The notes: generated by a model from the letters alone, not told the origin. A DNA stretch of 64,000 nucleotides from Thermoanaerobacterium sp. CMT5567-10 (GCF_030534315.2 NZ_CP130558.2:879001-943000), one strand, 5' to 3'. Counted from the stretch's first letter, positions 27,360-36,608 are shown. Program-made: numbers and translations.

Positions 27360-28531
27360 ATATTTGATATGCCCATTAGTGCCGTATTGTAATCTGGATT
27401 TGAAAAGGCAATGCTGCAAGATGAATAATTTGCTTCAAAAGATCTCTTTTTGATAGTCTCCAATACCACATCTTCTATAAACTTTCGACCTCTTACTATC
27501 CCACCTGATATAAGCACTAGCTCTGGACTAAAGACATTGACTATATTTGCAATGCCTATGCCTAAGTAAATGGCGATCTTGTCTAATTCGGACAAGGCAA
27601 CTTCGTCGCCTTCTTCTGCGGCTTTATATATAAACCTGGTGGTTATATTTTCTAAATCTCCATTGACGTATTCAGATACAATGGAATAAGATCCCTCTTT
27701 TATCCTTTTTACTACATTGTTTACCAACGCTTTCTCAGATGCCAAAGCCTCAAAGCAGCCATAATTACCGCAACTGCACTTGGGACCGGCAACATCAATC
27801 GTTGTATGGCCTATCTCACCAGCCATGTCGTTAATTCCTCTGTATATTTTACCATCCAATATTATTGTGGAACCTATTCCATGTCCGACTTTTAAAAACA
27901 CAACATTGCCGACATTTTTAGCAATTCCGTTGTAGAATTCGCCTAAAGCCATTGCTCTTACGTCATTTTCAACAAACGTAGGGATACCAAATTCTTTTTC
28001 CATCATGTCTTTTATAGGAACGTTTCTCCATCCTATGTTTGGAGAAAACACAGATATGCCTTCACTTGATTTTACAGGGCCCCTTACGACAATGCCAATT
28101 CCAGCTATTTCCTTGTTTGAAATATCTTTTAAATGCCTTATTCTGTCAAACAAAAGTTTGAATATGCTTTCCGCATCTTCTTTTTTTATGCTGTCAACCT
28201 GTGATTCTCTTATGTTTAGCTCTGCATCTAATAGATATTCTTCCATTATATCCGTGCCAATTATTATAACAATGAGATCAAATGCCTCATTGTTGATTTT
28301 TAAGATAACAGGAGGTCTGCCACCGCTGGATTCTCCTAATTTGTCTTCTTTCACAAGCCCGTCTTCTAAAAGCTTATTTATGATATTTGTAACTGTAGGT
28401 GGCGTCAAATTTGTTATTTTAGCTATTTCAGATCTTGATACATATTTATTATGGCGTATCACATTTAATATAAGGCTTTCATTCATGCCTTTTAATAATT
28501 TGTAACTTACTGGAATCAAATCCGCCAACAT
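27338..28531 (-). CDS. ROK family transcriptional repressor (NagC/XylR type)
   Basis: A sugar-responsive regulator (397 residues). An N-terminal winged helix (VSRSEIAKITNLTPPTVTNI) precedes a ROK sugar-kinase-like domain with GHGIGSTIILDGKIYRG and the zinc motif CSCGNYGCFEALAS. As the last gene of galT-galK-galE-ROK, 11 bases behind galE, it probably controls this galactose operon. The start codon is uncertain: GAGGTGG directly precedes ATG at 28531, while TTG at 28528 has better spacing. Confidence 0.85.
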   Translation of the reverse strand: MLADLIPVSYKLLKGMNESLILNVIRHNKYVSRSEIAKITNLTPPTVTNIINKLLEDGLVKEDKLGESSGGRPPVILKINNEAFDLIVIIIGTDIMEEYLLDAELNIRESQVDSIKKEDAESIFKLLFDRIRHLKDISNKEIAGIGIVVRGPVKSSEGISVFSPNIGWRNVPIKDMMEKEFGIPTFVENDVRAMALGEFYNGIAKNVGNVVFLKVGHGIGSTIILDGKIYRGINDMAGEIGHTTIDVAGPKCSCGNYGCFEALASEKALVNNVVKRIKEGSYSIVSEYVNGDLENITTRFIYKAAEEGDEVALSELDKIAIYLGIGIANIVNVFSPELVLISGGIVRGRKFIEDVVLETIKKRSFEANYSSCSIAFSNPDYNTALMGISNIILDSIL

Positions 28532-28542
28532 TACCACCTCAA

Positions 28543-29529
28543 TTAATCATTAAATCCATTAGGATGTGATTTATGCCATTTCCAAGCACTATCTATTATC
28601 TCTTCAAGAGTGTCATGTTGAGGATTCCATCCCAACTCATTTATAATCTTCTCTGATGATGCTACCAACTTTGCAGGGTCTCCAGGACGCCTTGCAACAA
28701 CCTTTGCTGGTATGGGATGTCCCGTCACCCTTCTTGCTGCATCAATCACCTCATTTACAGTGAAGCCTTCCCCATTTCCAAGATTGTATATTGCGCTGCT
28801 ATTATCCCGTCTCAATTTGTTTAATGCCAAGATATGGGCATCTGCAAGATCTGTAACATGAATATAATCTCTTATGCAAGTTCCATCCTTTGTTTCGTAA
28901 TCTTCGCCAAAAACATTTATTAAATCCCTTTTCCCTAACGGGACCTGCAAAATAAGCGGTATCAGATGTGTTTCAGGATTATGATCTTCACCTATCATTC
29001 CGCTTTCATCTGCACCAGCCACATTAAAATACCTTAGAACAACATATTTTATACCATAGGCGTTGTCGCACCATTTAAGCATTTTCTCAACAGCTAATTT
29101 CGTTTCACCATATGGATTTGTGGGAACTGTACTGTCTTCTTCCTTAATAGGTATTCTTTCAGGCTCTCCATACGTTGCAGCCGTTGATGAAAAAACTATC
29201 TTATCAACACCAAACTCAAACATTTTCTTTAATAAGCACATCGTTCCATACACGTTGTTTTCATAATAATCCAATGGCTTACCGACGCTTTCTCCCACAA
29301 GGGAAAAGGCTGCAAAGTCTATGACAGCTTCTATATCATTTTGTTCGAAAATTTTGTCCATAAATTCGCTGTCCCTAAGATCGCCAATGTAAAGCTTACC
29401 TCCAAGTACAGCTTTTTTATGCCCTGTTATCAAGTTGTCAACTACTATTACATCTTCTCCTCTTTTAAAGAGTTCATAAGCAGTATGACTGCCGATGTAT
29501 CCGGCACCACCGCATACTAAAATAGCCAT
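28543..29529 (-). CDS. galE: UDP-glucose 4-epimerase
   Basis: It interconverts UDP-galactose and UDP-glucose, the last step of the Leloir pathway. Rossmann NAD motif GGAGYIGSHT at residues 6-15, DLRDSEFMDKIF, the catalytic Ser in FSSTAATYG and YGETKLAVEKM with Tyr/Lys are visible, with substrate residues in RYFNVAGAD. Length (328 residues) is standard. It follows galK by 15 bases; the start follows AAAGGGG. Confidence 0.95.
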   Translation of the reverse strand: MAILVCGGAGYIGSHTAYELFKRGEDVIVVDNLITGHKKAVLGGKLYIGDLRDSEFMDKIFEQNDIEAVIDFAAFSLVGESVGKPLDYYENNVYGTMCLLKKMFEFGVDKIVFSSTAATYGEPERIPIKEEDSTVPTNPYGETKLAVEKMLKWCDNAYGIKYVVLRYFNVAGADESGMIGEDHNPETHLIPLILQVPLGKRDLINVFGEDYETKDGTCIRDYIHVTDLADAHILALNKLRRDNSSAIYNLGNGEGFTVNEVIDAARRVTGHPIPAKVVARRPGDPAKLVASSEKIINELGWNPQHDTLEEIIDSAWKWHKSHPNGFND

Positions 29530-29544
29530 AAAATTATCCCCTTT

Positions 29545-30708
29545 CTACTTAATTTTGATTTCTTTTGCTCCATCTCCAACTCCCGTCACATACATAGATG
29601 GTTCATAGCCTATTTTTTCTTTGTATCCATTCGTCACTTCTTTAATAAAATCTTCTACAAATTCTTCCTTGACAATACTTACGGTACAGCCACCAAATCC
29701 AGCACCTGTCATTCTAGAGCCTAAAACATAATCTAGCTTAAGTGCTTCATCGACTAAAGTATCCAATTCTTTGCCAGTAACTTCATAGTCATCTCTTAAT
29801 GAATTGTGAGATTCTACCATTAGCTGTCCAAACCTTTCAATATCATTGTTTTTCAACGCCTCAACAGCATCCAAAACTCTCTCATCTTCTGTCACAACAT
29901 GTCTTGCTCTCTTTAATAATACATCATCCGGTATCAAGTATTTGTACTTATCGAATTCTTCCAGTGTAACCTGTCCAAGATTGTCTACATCCAATTCTTT
30001 CTTAAGATAGCTTAAAGCCATCTCACATTGACTTCTTCTTTCGTTGTACTTAGAATCCTGAAGCCCCCTTCTCTTGTTTGTATTTGATATAACTATCCTG
30101 TAACCATCTAATTTAAGTGGAACGTATTTATAATCAATTGTATCACATTTTAAAAATATAGCATAGTCGGCTTTACCCATTCCTACAGCAAATTGATCCA
30201 TTATGCCGCAATTGACGCCAACAAAGTTATTTTCAGCTTTTTGACAGAGCTTTACCAATTTGACTCTGTCAATTCCCAAATTTAAAATTTCATTCATAGC
30301 CACACCAGTCACAAGCTCTATCGATGCAGAAGAAGAAAGTCCTGCTCCATTTGGTATGTTCCCTTCGTACAACGCTTCAAACCCTTTTAGCTTATAACCT
30401 TCATCTTGCAAAACTTTCAATACACCTTTTGGATAATTTGCCCAGTCATCTTTTCTATCGTATACTAAATCGTTTATGTCTACCTCAACTTTTAGGTCGA
30501 AATTCAATGAAGAAAGGCGAACTTTTCCATCGTCTCTCATTCTTACTGCCATATACGTTCCAAAGTCAAGTGCGCATGGGAACACATAACCACCATTGTA
30601 GTCTGTATGCTCCCCGATTAAATTTACCCTTCCCGGTGAATAAAATAGCCTCACTCCATCACTGCTTCCATAGATTCTTTTAAATTCTTCCAAAACCTTT
30701 GTTGCCAT
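29545..30708 (-). CDS. galK: galactokinase
   Basis: A GHMP kinase (387 residues) that phosphorylates alpha-D-galactose at C1 with ATP. Motif 1 [19 protein letters not shown] (sugar binding), motif 2 [12 protein letters not shown] (ATP loop) and motif 3 [12 protein letters not shown] are all intact. It sits between galT (17 bases) and galE (15 bases), so one operon. The start follows AGGAGAGG. Confidence 0.95.
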   Translation of the reverse strand: MATKVLEEFKRIYGSSDGVRLFYSPGRVNLIGEHTDYNGGYVFPCALDFGTYMAVRMRDDGKVRLSSLNFDLKVEVDINDLVYDRKDDWANYPKGVLKVLQDEGYKLKGFEALYEGNIPNGAGLSSSASIELVTGVAMNEILNLGIDRVKLVKLCQKAENNFVGVNCGIMDQFAVGMGKADYAIFLKCDTIDYKYVPLKLDGYRIVISNTNKRRGLQDSKYNERRSQCEMALSYLKKELDVDNLGQVTLEEFDKYKYLIPDDVLLKRARHVVTEDERVLDAVEALKNNDIERFGQLMVESHNSLRDDYEVTGKELDTLVDEALKLDYVLGSRMTGAGFGGCTVSIVKEEFVEDFIKEVTNGYKEKIGYEPSMYVTGVGDGAKEIKIK

Positions 30709-30725
30709 TTAATTCCTCTCCTTTA

Positions 30726-32285
30726 TTAAATTTTTTTAAAATGTATGCTGTTTAAAAACTTATCAAATGCCATTTTTCCTCTCTCATCTCGTTTAAATAC
30801 ACCTGCATCAAGCAGCACTTTTAAGAAGATTTCACCTACTTCATCTTTTAATACAACTTCTGCTTCTTCTTTTTTAAGATTCACACCGTATTTATCTACA
30901 AGCTCATCAATCCATGGTATGTGCTTAAAAAGCAAATCATCTTCAGAAATCTTATCTTTGTCGTATTTTCTATCACCAGACAATATCATTTCTATTTCAT
31001 CAAGTTCTTTTTTAAGCCTTCCAGGAAGCACAGCAAGTCCCATCACTTCAATCAACCCTATATTTTCCTTCTTTACATGGTGGAGTTCCTCATGTGGATG
31101 AAATATGCCATATGGATATTCATCAGTAGTCCTGTTGTTCCTCAAGACTAAATCCATCTCATACTGCCCATCCTTATTTTTCCTTGCTATAGGAGTTATC
31201 GTATTGTGGAGCACTTTTTCTCCATCTTTTATGCTGTACGATAATATGTCTACAGATGGGTCGCTATAACCTCTCCATGCTTTAAGTATCATTGAAGAAA
31301 CTTCAATTAATTCATCTCTATTTTTGCTTGACAATCGTATAACTGATAAAGGCCACTTTAAAATACCTGCTTTTACATCTTTATACGATTCATTTCTATA
31401 ATGCTTAACTACAGGTGCTTCTTCCATAGGAAATACATGACGCCCACCTTGAAAATGCTCATGTGACAAAATTGAGCCACCTACTATAGGTAAGTCAGCA
31501 TTAGAACCAATAAAATAGTGTGGAAATTGGTCTATAAAGTCCAACAATCTGATAAATGTCTTTTCTGATATTTGCATCGGAACATGTTTTTCGTAAAACA
31601 ATATGCAATGCTCATTGTAGTATACATAAGGCGAATACTGAAAATACCACTGCTCACCCGCAACAGTGACAGGTATCACCCTGTGGTTTTGTCTTGCTGG
31701 ATGGTTCAAATTGCCACTAAAGCCTACATTTTCAAGGCACAAAAGGCATCTAGGATAATTTGTCTGCTTCATCAGTTTTGCAGCAGCAATGTCTTTTGGA
31801 TCCTTTTCTGGTTTTGACAGATTTATAGTTATTTCAAGGCTGCCATAATCAGTATCAGCTCTCCAATATTTATTTCTTGCTATCCTATCCATGCGGATGT
31901 AATATGAATCCTTTGATAAACTATAAAAGTAATTTGTAGCTTCCTTTATTCCTTTATATTTCTTTAACTCATTAAACTTTCTTATAACCTCAGACTCTCT
32001 AGGCATCAACAACCCCATTATCCTGGTGTCAAACAAGTCTCTATTTGTTATTGTATTTTCTTTGATTAATCCTCTTTCATACGCGAAGTCTAAAAGAGGA
32101 TTAAGTATTTCATGAGGATCATCTAAATCCACATCGCCAATAGTACCACTGTATGGCTCACTTATACCAAATAAATCCAGTAGCGAATTTCGGCATTGTA
32201 TATAATCCAAATCTTCTATAATGCCATGCTTTAATGCATAAATAAGCAATTCTTCTATTTTTAGTGAAGCGGTATTAACATCCAT
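30726..32285 (-). CDS. galT: UDP-glucose--hexose-1-phosphate uridylyltransferase (class II)
   Basis: It transfers UMP between UDP-glucose and galactose 1-phosphate. At 519 residues it is the longer Firmicute class II type (PF01087/PF02744), without the E. coli-type zinc pattern. SILSHEHFQGGRHVFPM and GIFHPHEELHHVKKENIG carry the His residues. The start is the ATG at 32285, nine bases after AAAGGA; an upstream in-frame ATG at 32315 lacks a ribosome-binding site. It is the first gene of the gal operon, behind the promoter at 32318-32353. Confidence 0.93.
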   Translation of the reverse strand: MDVNTASLKIEELLIYALKHGIIEDLDYIQCRNSLLDLFGISEPYSGTIGDVDLDDPHEILNPLLDFAYERGLIKENTITNRDLFDTRIMGLLMPRESEVIRKFNELKKYKGIKEATNYFYSLSKDSYYIRMDRIARNKYWRADTDYGSLEITINLSKPEKDPKDIAAAKLMKQTNYPRCLLCLENVGFSGNLNHPARQNHRVIPVTVAGEQWYFQYSPYVYYNEHCILFYEKHVPMQISEKTFIRLLDFIDQFPHYFIGSNADLPIVGGSILSHEHFQGGRHVFPMEEAPVVKHYRNESYKDVKAGILKWPLSVIRLSSKNRDELIEVSSMILKAWRGYSDPSVDILSYSIKDGEKVLHNTITPIARKNKDGQYEMDLVLRNNRTTDEYPYGIFHPHEELHHVKKENIGLIEVMGLAVLPGRLKKELDEIEMILSGDRKYDKDKISEDDLLFKHIPWIDELVDKYGVNLKKEEAEVVLKDEVGEIFLKVLLDAGVFKRDERGKMAFDKFLNSIHFKKI

Positions 32286-32317
32286 TGCACACAATCCTTT
32301 CATATTCATTGTCATCC

Positions 32318-32353
32318 TAATAACATAATACTACATTCCTCTACTTTTTTCAA
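32318..32353 (-). promoter_or_regulatory. gal operon sigma-A-type promoter
   Basis: On the minus strand TTGAAA (32348-32353) and TATTAT (32325-32330) are 17 bases apart, giving a start near 32318 and a leader of about 33 bases to galT. Confidence 0.6.
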
Positions 32354-32377
32354 TATTTTAATAAAGTCAATATATAT

Positions 32378-32409
32378 GAAAAAAAGCCCAACGTTTAGTT
32401 GGGTTTTAT
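32378..32409 (-). repeat. terminator-like repeat, copy 1
   Basis: AAAAAAAGCCCAACG, one variable base, then TTAGTTGGGTTTTAT: a CCCAAC/GTTGGG hairpin with a T-run on the minus strand. It matches copy 2 (32921-32951) at 30 of 31 bases in the same orientation. No minus-strand gene ends here, so its position is explained only as a duplicate of copy 2. Confidence 0.7.
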
Positions 32410-32566
32410 AAGAATTCCTGTTGGATAATTTTATTTACTTGCTTCAAGTACAGTCGTATTCTATAATAATTTATAGAGGGTATTATTAATTGTAATATAT
32501 CCCTCATAATATCCTATTTAAACTGTAAAATAATAATAATGATTATGAAAAATGGCAGGTGATTAA

Positions 32567-32914
32567 ATGAATATTCAAAATAAATCTGATCTCGAGAAAA
32601 TAAAAAATATAATTCTCAATAACCTTGATGTTGACAAAATATATCTTTTCGGATCATATGCTTATGGCACACCATCAGAAGAGAGCGATTATGACATATT
32701 TGTAATTATACCTGACAACAGTATTCGACCAATAGAAGCTATGCAGCTTTTAGGCGATTTATTATATAAAGTACAAACAAAACCAATTGATTTAATTGTA
32801 TCTAAATCAAGCGATTTTAATAGCCGCAGGCACCTCCCTACGCTTGAGAGAAAAATTGCAAGAGATGGGGTATTATTATATGAAAAAAATAGACATAGTC
32901 AAAGAATGGCTTAA
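32567..32914 (+). CDS. minimal nucleotidyltransferase (MNT domain protein)
   Basis: A 115-residue DNA polymerase beta-like nucleotidyltransferase. The active-site motif is complete: FGSYAYGTPSEESDYDIFV (Gly-Ser, then the Asp-x-Asp metal pair), with a later Asp in PIDLIVSK. MNT proteins usually pair with a HEPN protein as a toxin-antitoxin module, the MNT neutralising HEPN by adding AMP. Here the HEPN frame starting at 32880 is cut after about 17 codons, so the module is broken. The C-terminal extension NRHSQRMA after LLYEK is unusual. The start follows GCAGGTGA. It lies on the opposite strand to its neighbours, between two copies of a terminator repeat. Confidence 0.85.
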   Translation: MNIQNKSDLEKIKNIILNNLDVDKIYLFGSYAYGTPSEESDYDIFVIIPDNSIRPIEAMQLLGDLLYKVQTKPIDLIVSKSSDFNSRRHLPTLERKIARDGVLLYEKNRHSQRMA

Positions 32915-32954
32915 CTTTTCTAAAAAAAGCCCAACGGTTAGTTGGGTTTTATGA
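32880..32954 (+). pseudogene. truncated HEPN-domain gene (N-terminal stub)
   Basis: ATG at 32880, overlapping the end of the nucleotidyltransferase gene, opens MKKIDIVKEWLNFSKKS, the typical start of a HEPN protein. The frame then runs into the terminator repeat and stops at TGA after 24 codons. The remaining roughly 100 residues, including the RNase motif, are gone. Confidence 0.6.
32921..32951 (-). terminator. terminator repeat, copy 2, of the 32956-33315 gene
   Basis: CCCAAC (32930-32935 region) pairs with GTTGGG; on the minus strand a run of seven T follows. It lies four bases beyond the stop codon of the minus-strand gene at 32956, its natural owner. Confidence 0.75.
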
Positions 32955-32955
32955 A

Positions 32956-33315
32956 TCATTCAACAGTTTTTAATCTACTTAATTGGCTTTCTAACATCTC
33001 AATCCTGTTTTTGAGTTCATTAACTTCTTTTACAGCCTTTTCTCTCTCTTCTTCTAAGCTGTCTATTTCACTTTGATATAAGTTTTCGTCTTCCATGTCA
33101 TTTGTTTCATTATCGTTGAACATTTTTGCTATTCTGTCTTTTCCTTTATTAATTACAGAAGATGCTTTATCAGCCATATTATAAGTGCTTTTCATGCTAT
33201 TTACCAGTACAGGCTTTACCTTTTCTTTTGCTTTAGGAAATAAGATAAAACTTAATGCGGCAACACCAATTCCCCAGAAAAAGCTTCTACTTCCTAACAT
33301 TTTAGCGATACCCAT
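32956..33315 (-). CDS. small membrane-anchored coiled-coil protein (YtxH-like)
   Basis: 119 residues. One hydrophobic segment near the N-terminus (about 10-27, SFFWGIGVAALSFILFP) is followed by a basic stretch and a C-terminal coiled coil (about 80-117) rich in Glu/Lys. This layout is shared with YtxH-type and similar small envelope proteins of unknown function. The start is close to AGGGAGG. The 75-residue gene 66 bases upstream on the same strand is probably cotranscribed. Confidence 0.55.
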   Translation of the reverse strand: MGIAKMLGSRSFFWGIGVAALSFILFPKAKEKVKPVLVNSMKSTYNMADKASSVINKGKDRIAKMFNDNETNDMEDENLYQSEIDSLEEEREKAVKEVNELKNRIEMLESQLSRLKTVE

Positions 33316-33380
33316 TGAAGTTTCCTCCCTTCATAGGTTCTTTTATTATTTTATCCCGTTTACAGTATAATATTAAATCG

Positions 33381-33608
33381 CTATTTACCAAATATGAGTG
33401 TTCTTGCAATAGATTTATATAAATCCTTTGCCTGGTGTTTTTCGCTCATCTTTACAGCATATTGCAAAAAATCGTTAATAGTTTCTTGCCATAATTTTAC
33501 AATTTCATTTTTCGTAGACTTATCCTTCGCGTACTCTGCAAAAGATATATCAACCGTCTGACGTAATATTTTCGAAGCTTCTTCGAATCTTTTCCTCATT
33601 TCTTCCAT
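33381..33608 (-). CDS. small conserved hypothetical protein
   Basis: 75 residues, predicted all-helical and soluble, without cysteines, signal or known motif (MRKRFEEASKILRQTVDISF at the start). A strong AAGGAGG ten bases before the ATG supports expression. It is followed by the YtxH-like gene. I do not recognise the family; the size and helices are compatible with a small phasin-like or adaptor protein, but nothing shows this. Confidence 0.5.
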   Translation of the reverse strand: MEEMRKRFEEASKILRQTVDISFAEYAKDKSTKNEIVKLWQETINDFLQYAVKMSEKHQAKDLYKSIARTLIFGK

Positions 33609-33657
33609 CAGAAATAATCCTCCTTGATGAATATTTATAAACTTTTTTTCATATTTT

Positions 33658-34024
33658 CTACAAAAATTTTTTACCTTCCAGTGCAGCAGAACTGTATATT
33701 TTATCTATGCCTAATTCATAAGCTACTCTTTCCATAGATTCCTTACCATCACCTGATAATATATAATTATCATCCACGCCTAATGGCATTATAGATTTTA
33801 AAGCTTCCTTATCGATTTTTCATTATTGTCAGCGCAATCGGATGTATAATGCCATTTTTTATTGATGCAGCTATTCTTAATATATGTTCTCTATCATAAT
33901 TTGATGACGGTAAAATTTCACTTACAATTGGTTTACCTTCTGTCAATGTGCCTATAGTACTTGTAAGTTCTGTTATCACAAGCAGAATATAAAAAATAAA
34001 GAATTGAGGCAAATAAGCTCTCAA
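33658..34024 (-). pseudogene. P-type (heavy-metal) ATPase relic
   Basis: Two separated pieces in order. The first has IGTLTEGKPIVSEI then ILRIAASIKNGIIHPIA, the phosphorylation-site region of P1B ATPases but with the catalytic DKTG altered. The second, in another frame (about 33658-33830), reads DDNYILSGDGKESMERVAYELGIDKIY, like the hinge region GDxxxxA..A..LGI. Most of the roughly 700-residue protein is missing. It overlaps the end of the next gene by four bases. Confidence 0.7.
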
Positions 34025-35307
34025 TTCTTTATTGCTAAATCTAATATTCTATCTAAGTTTATATCTTCTGCAAGTCTCAATATTGTATATCTTTTCCTCA
34101 TCTCTTTCGCATTCAGCAAAATATTTTTAAGTTCGCTTTTCTGCAAACCTAAATATGATATATCAGATGGTGCTTCAACATAATTTAAAAGCTCATCTAT
34201 ATAATCACTTGATGGCACATTTTCTGATACCCATGTTTTCATCGTATCCCAATTCTTAAGTATGCGCTCTTGTCTCGCTTTCCGTAATTTCTCGTTAATA
34301 TAATAATAATCAATATCTTTAAAAACTTCATAAGCCAATGGACCAAAGTTATTCTTAATTCTCGATTCAAATTCCTCTCTTGTTTCATGTTTTTTTTCTG
34401 TCATCATTTTTTTAACTTCATCTTTATCCAGTGAAAATACGATATTGTACAACTTGACAGAAATTTTTGTCATTATGCCTACCTTTGCACCATGTGAATG
34501 CTGAATATCACCGCTTAAAAGCTCTTTCATCTCGATGAAATGTGACAGATGATGCTCTGCCCCCGAAGCAGGCCTTGAATTTCCAAACTTAAGCATTGAA
34601 AGTCCCGACAATATCAATGCTCCCATTAACTTCTTAATAGCTTTTTCATCTTTGCTTTTTAAGTTTTTACTCACTTCTATACACTCATTTAAAGACTTTC
34701 TCGTATCTTCTGCAATTTCTTTTGAATAATCTTCTTTTGTTATAATACTGCTTATATACCAGTCTGCTAAAGATGTAAATTTGCCGATTATATCACCAAA
34801 GCCAGATGTTATCATGTCATAAGGAGCATCTTTTAGCACTTTAGTATCTCCTACTATGAATAAAGGGTACGTAGCATCGTACGTCCTTTTAAACCCATTT
34901 ACAATAAGTGGAGACACTGATGACGCATATCCATCCATTGACGGTGCCGTTGCTACAATGCCGTAAGGTATCTTTGTCTTGCTGCTTACAAATTTCACAA
35001 TATCGTTTATGGTCCCAGAGCCAACAGCAATCATCATTTCAACTTTGTTTTCCAGTGACGTCAGCACTTCTCCAACTGCTCTTTCATCAGGTACTAGATT
35101 ACCTTCCCTATTTAACATACATAACAATACGTCAAAATTTTTATCTATCAATATATCTCTTAATAGTGAACCTGCAGCCTTATAAGTATTTTTATCGCAT
35201 ACAATCAGTACGCAATACTTAATCCCTAAGCTATTCAATATATCAGGAACATCGTATAAGGCATTACTGCTAATTTGTATCTCCTTTATCTTTGCACCAT
35301 CATTCAT
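34021..35307 (-). CDS. araM: sn-glycerol-1-phosphate dehydrogenase (AraM/EgsA family)
   Basis: An NAD(P)H- and metal-dependent reductase that converts dihydroxyacetone phosphate to glycerol 1-phosphate. The 428-residue iron-dependent alcohol dehydrogenase fold shows the nucleotide loop VGSGTINDIVKF, the metal-site region GFGDIIGK, and the metal histidines in SGAEHHLSHFIEM and QHSHGAKVG. In Bacillus subtilis the homologue araM lies in the arabinose operon, and here too it adjoins araR, overlapping it by four bases. Its link to arabinose metabolism is unexplained. Confidence 0.88.
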   Translation of the reverse strand: MNDGAKIKEIQISSNALYDVPDILNSLGIKYCVLIVCDKNTYKAAGSLLRDILIDKNFDVLLCMLNREGNLVPDERAVGEVLTSLENKVEMMIAVGSGTINDIVKFVSSKTKIPYGIVATAPSMDGYASSVSPLIVNGFKRTYDATYPLFIVGDTKVLKDAPYDMITSGFGDIIGKFTSLADWYISSIITKEDYSKEIAEDTRKSLNECIEVSKNLKSKDEKAIKKLMGALILSGLSMLKFGNSRPASGAEHHLSHFIEMKELLSGDIQHSHGAKVGIMTKISVKLYNIVFSLDKDEVKKMMTEKKHETREEFESRIKNNFGPLAYEVFKDIDYYYINEKLRKARQERILKNWDTMKTWVSENVPSSDYIDELLNYVEAPSDISYLGLQKSELKNILLNAKEMRKRYTILRLAEDINLDRILDLAIKN

Positions 35308-36422
35308 CGCACTTCCTCCAATTCGATCTCCTTAGTAGAATTCCTAATCCTTATTTCAGGCTTTATACATATATTCACAGGCTTATTAAAAGCTTTCTTT
35401 CCTTTACCTATAAGTTCAAACAAAGTTGAAGCAGCAAGCCTTCCCATCTCTTCTTTAGGATGTATGATAGACGTAAGTTTTACATTGGAAAGCTCTGCAT
35501 AATCAGAATCATCAAAGCTTACGATTGAAATATCATCAGGCACATTGTAGCCTAATTCTCTTATTGGGTCTAATATCCACATGGCGATTTGATCGTTGTA
35601 GCTGACAATGGCCGTCGGCTTATTGACCCACTTTGAATATATCTCGTATATTTTTTCTCTCGGCTTTGTCTTCATCTCTTCTGTCGTGTAAAAGATTATG
35701 TTGTCTTCCTTGATTTTAATATTGTTTTCCCTCAGTGCCTTCACATACCCTTTGTACCTATTAAGGCCCTGATTGTCATCGCTTTTAAATATGCCTATGA
35801 TATTCCTGTGTCCAAGCTTTATAAGATGGTCTGTTGCCATGTATCCGCCGCCTTCATCATCTTGAATGATGTAAGATGGGTTTAATTCTTCATAAAAGCT
35901 ATTTATAAAGATGTACGGTATCCCCTTGTTTTTCAACTCATCAAAATAATTTAGATTTATATGTGGTAAGGCGCTTTTTGTAGGCTCAATGATCAATCCT
36001 CTGATGTCTTTCGCAAGGATGTTTTCTAATATATCCATTTCAGTCTCAATGCGGTTATTTGTATTAAAAAGCAATATTGAATATCCATTCTTAGCCAGTA
36101 TTTGGTCAATTCCTTTTATGATCCTAGGAAATATATAATCATTTATATACGTCGTTATAACCGCAATATTTTTATTATCATAGCTTTTCACAGAATTTCT
36201 ATCGGCGCAAAAAGTCCCAAGACCTTGCTTTCTATAAAGCCAGCCTTCATTTTCAAGATCATCAAGTGCTTTCCTTATAGTGTGTCTGCTTACTCCAAAC
36301 TTTGCCATAAGCTCACTTTCAGTCGGCAGCGGATCATCTATGTTTATATTGTTTTTTATTATTAAATTTGTAATATAATCTTTTACAATTTGATATTTTG
36401 GCACATTTTCTTCCAAAATCAA
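35304..36422 (-). CDS. araR: arabinose operon repressor AraR (GntR-LacI chimera)
   Basis: 372 residues: an N-terminal GntR-type winged helix (DDPLPTESELMAKFGVSRHTIRKALDDLENEGWLYRKQG) of about 75 residues joined to a LacI/GalR-type sugar-binding domain (about 85-365). This domain pair is diagnostic of AraR. It represses arabinose genes until L-arabinose binds. Matching palindromes with a TGTACGTACA core occur at 41908-41925 and 57162-57179. Translation probably starts at TTG 36422 after GGGAGG. It is cotranscribed with araM. Confidence 0.9.
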   Translation of the reverse strand: MILEENVPKYQIVKDYITNLIIKNNINIDDPLPTESELMAKFGVSRHTIRKALDDLENEGWLYRKQGLGTFCADRNSVKSYDNKNIAVITTYINDYIFPRIIKGIDQILAKNGYSILLFNTNNRIETEMDILENILAKDIRGLIIEPTKSALPHINLNYFDELKNKGIPYIFINSFYEELNPSYIIQDDEGGGYMATDHLIKLGHRNIIGIFKSDDNQGLNRYKGYVKALRENNIKIKEDNIIFYTTEEMKTKPREKIYEIYSKWVNKPTAIVSYNDQIAMWILDPIRELGYNVPDDISIVSFDDSDYAELSNVKLTSIIHPKEEMGRLAASTLFELIGKGKKAFNKPVNICIKPEIRIRNSTKEIELEEVR

Positions 36423-36561
36423 ACATCCTCCCTCACATCATATCTACCTATCTACCTATATATAATTATATCGCTTACTTAGAATATTACTAAATCTCAA
36501 ATCTGACAAAATATTTATTAAATATTCGTCACAATTATTTTACCTTTAAAATAAGGTAATA

Positions 36562-36600
36562 AAATTATCACCTGAAATTATCTCAACAGGTGATAATTTA
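36562..36600 (-). terminator. terminator of the araA operon
   Basis: TTATCACCTG (36565-36574) pairs perfectly with CAGGTGATAA (36587-36596), with AAATT/AATTT flanks and a T-run on the minus strand. It separates the catabolic operon from araR-araM. Confidence 0.75.
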
Positions 36601-36608
36601 AAAACATC

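Noticed and set aside
28005-28505. 166-codon plus-strand ORF inside the ROK gene
   Set aside because: Antisense shadow of a well-conserved regulator; composition is that of reversed coding DNA.
32567-32954. Functional MNT-HEPN toxin-antitoxin system
   Set aside because: The HEPN frame keeps only about 17 homologous codons and lacks the RNase motif, so no complete module is present.
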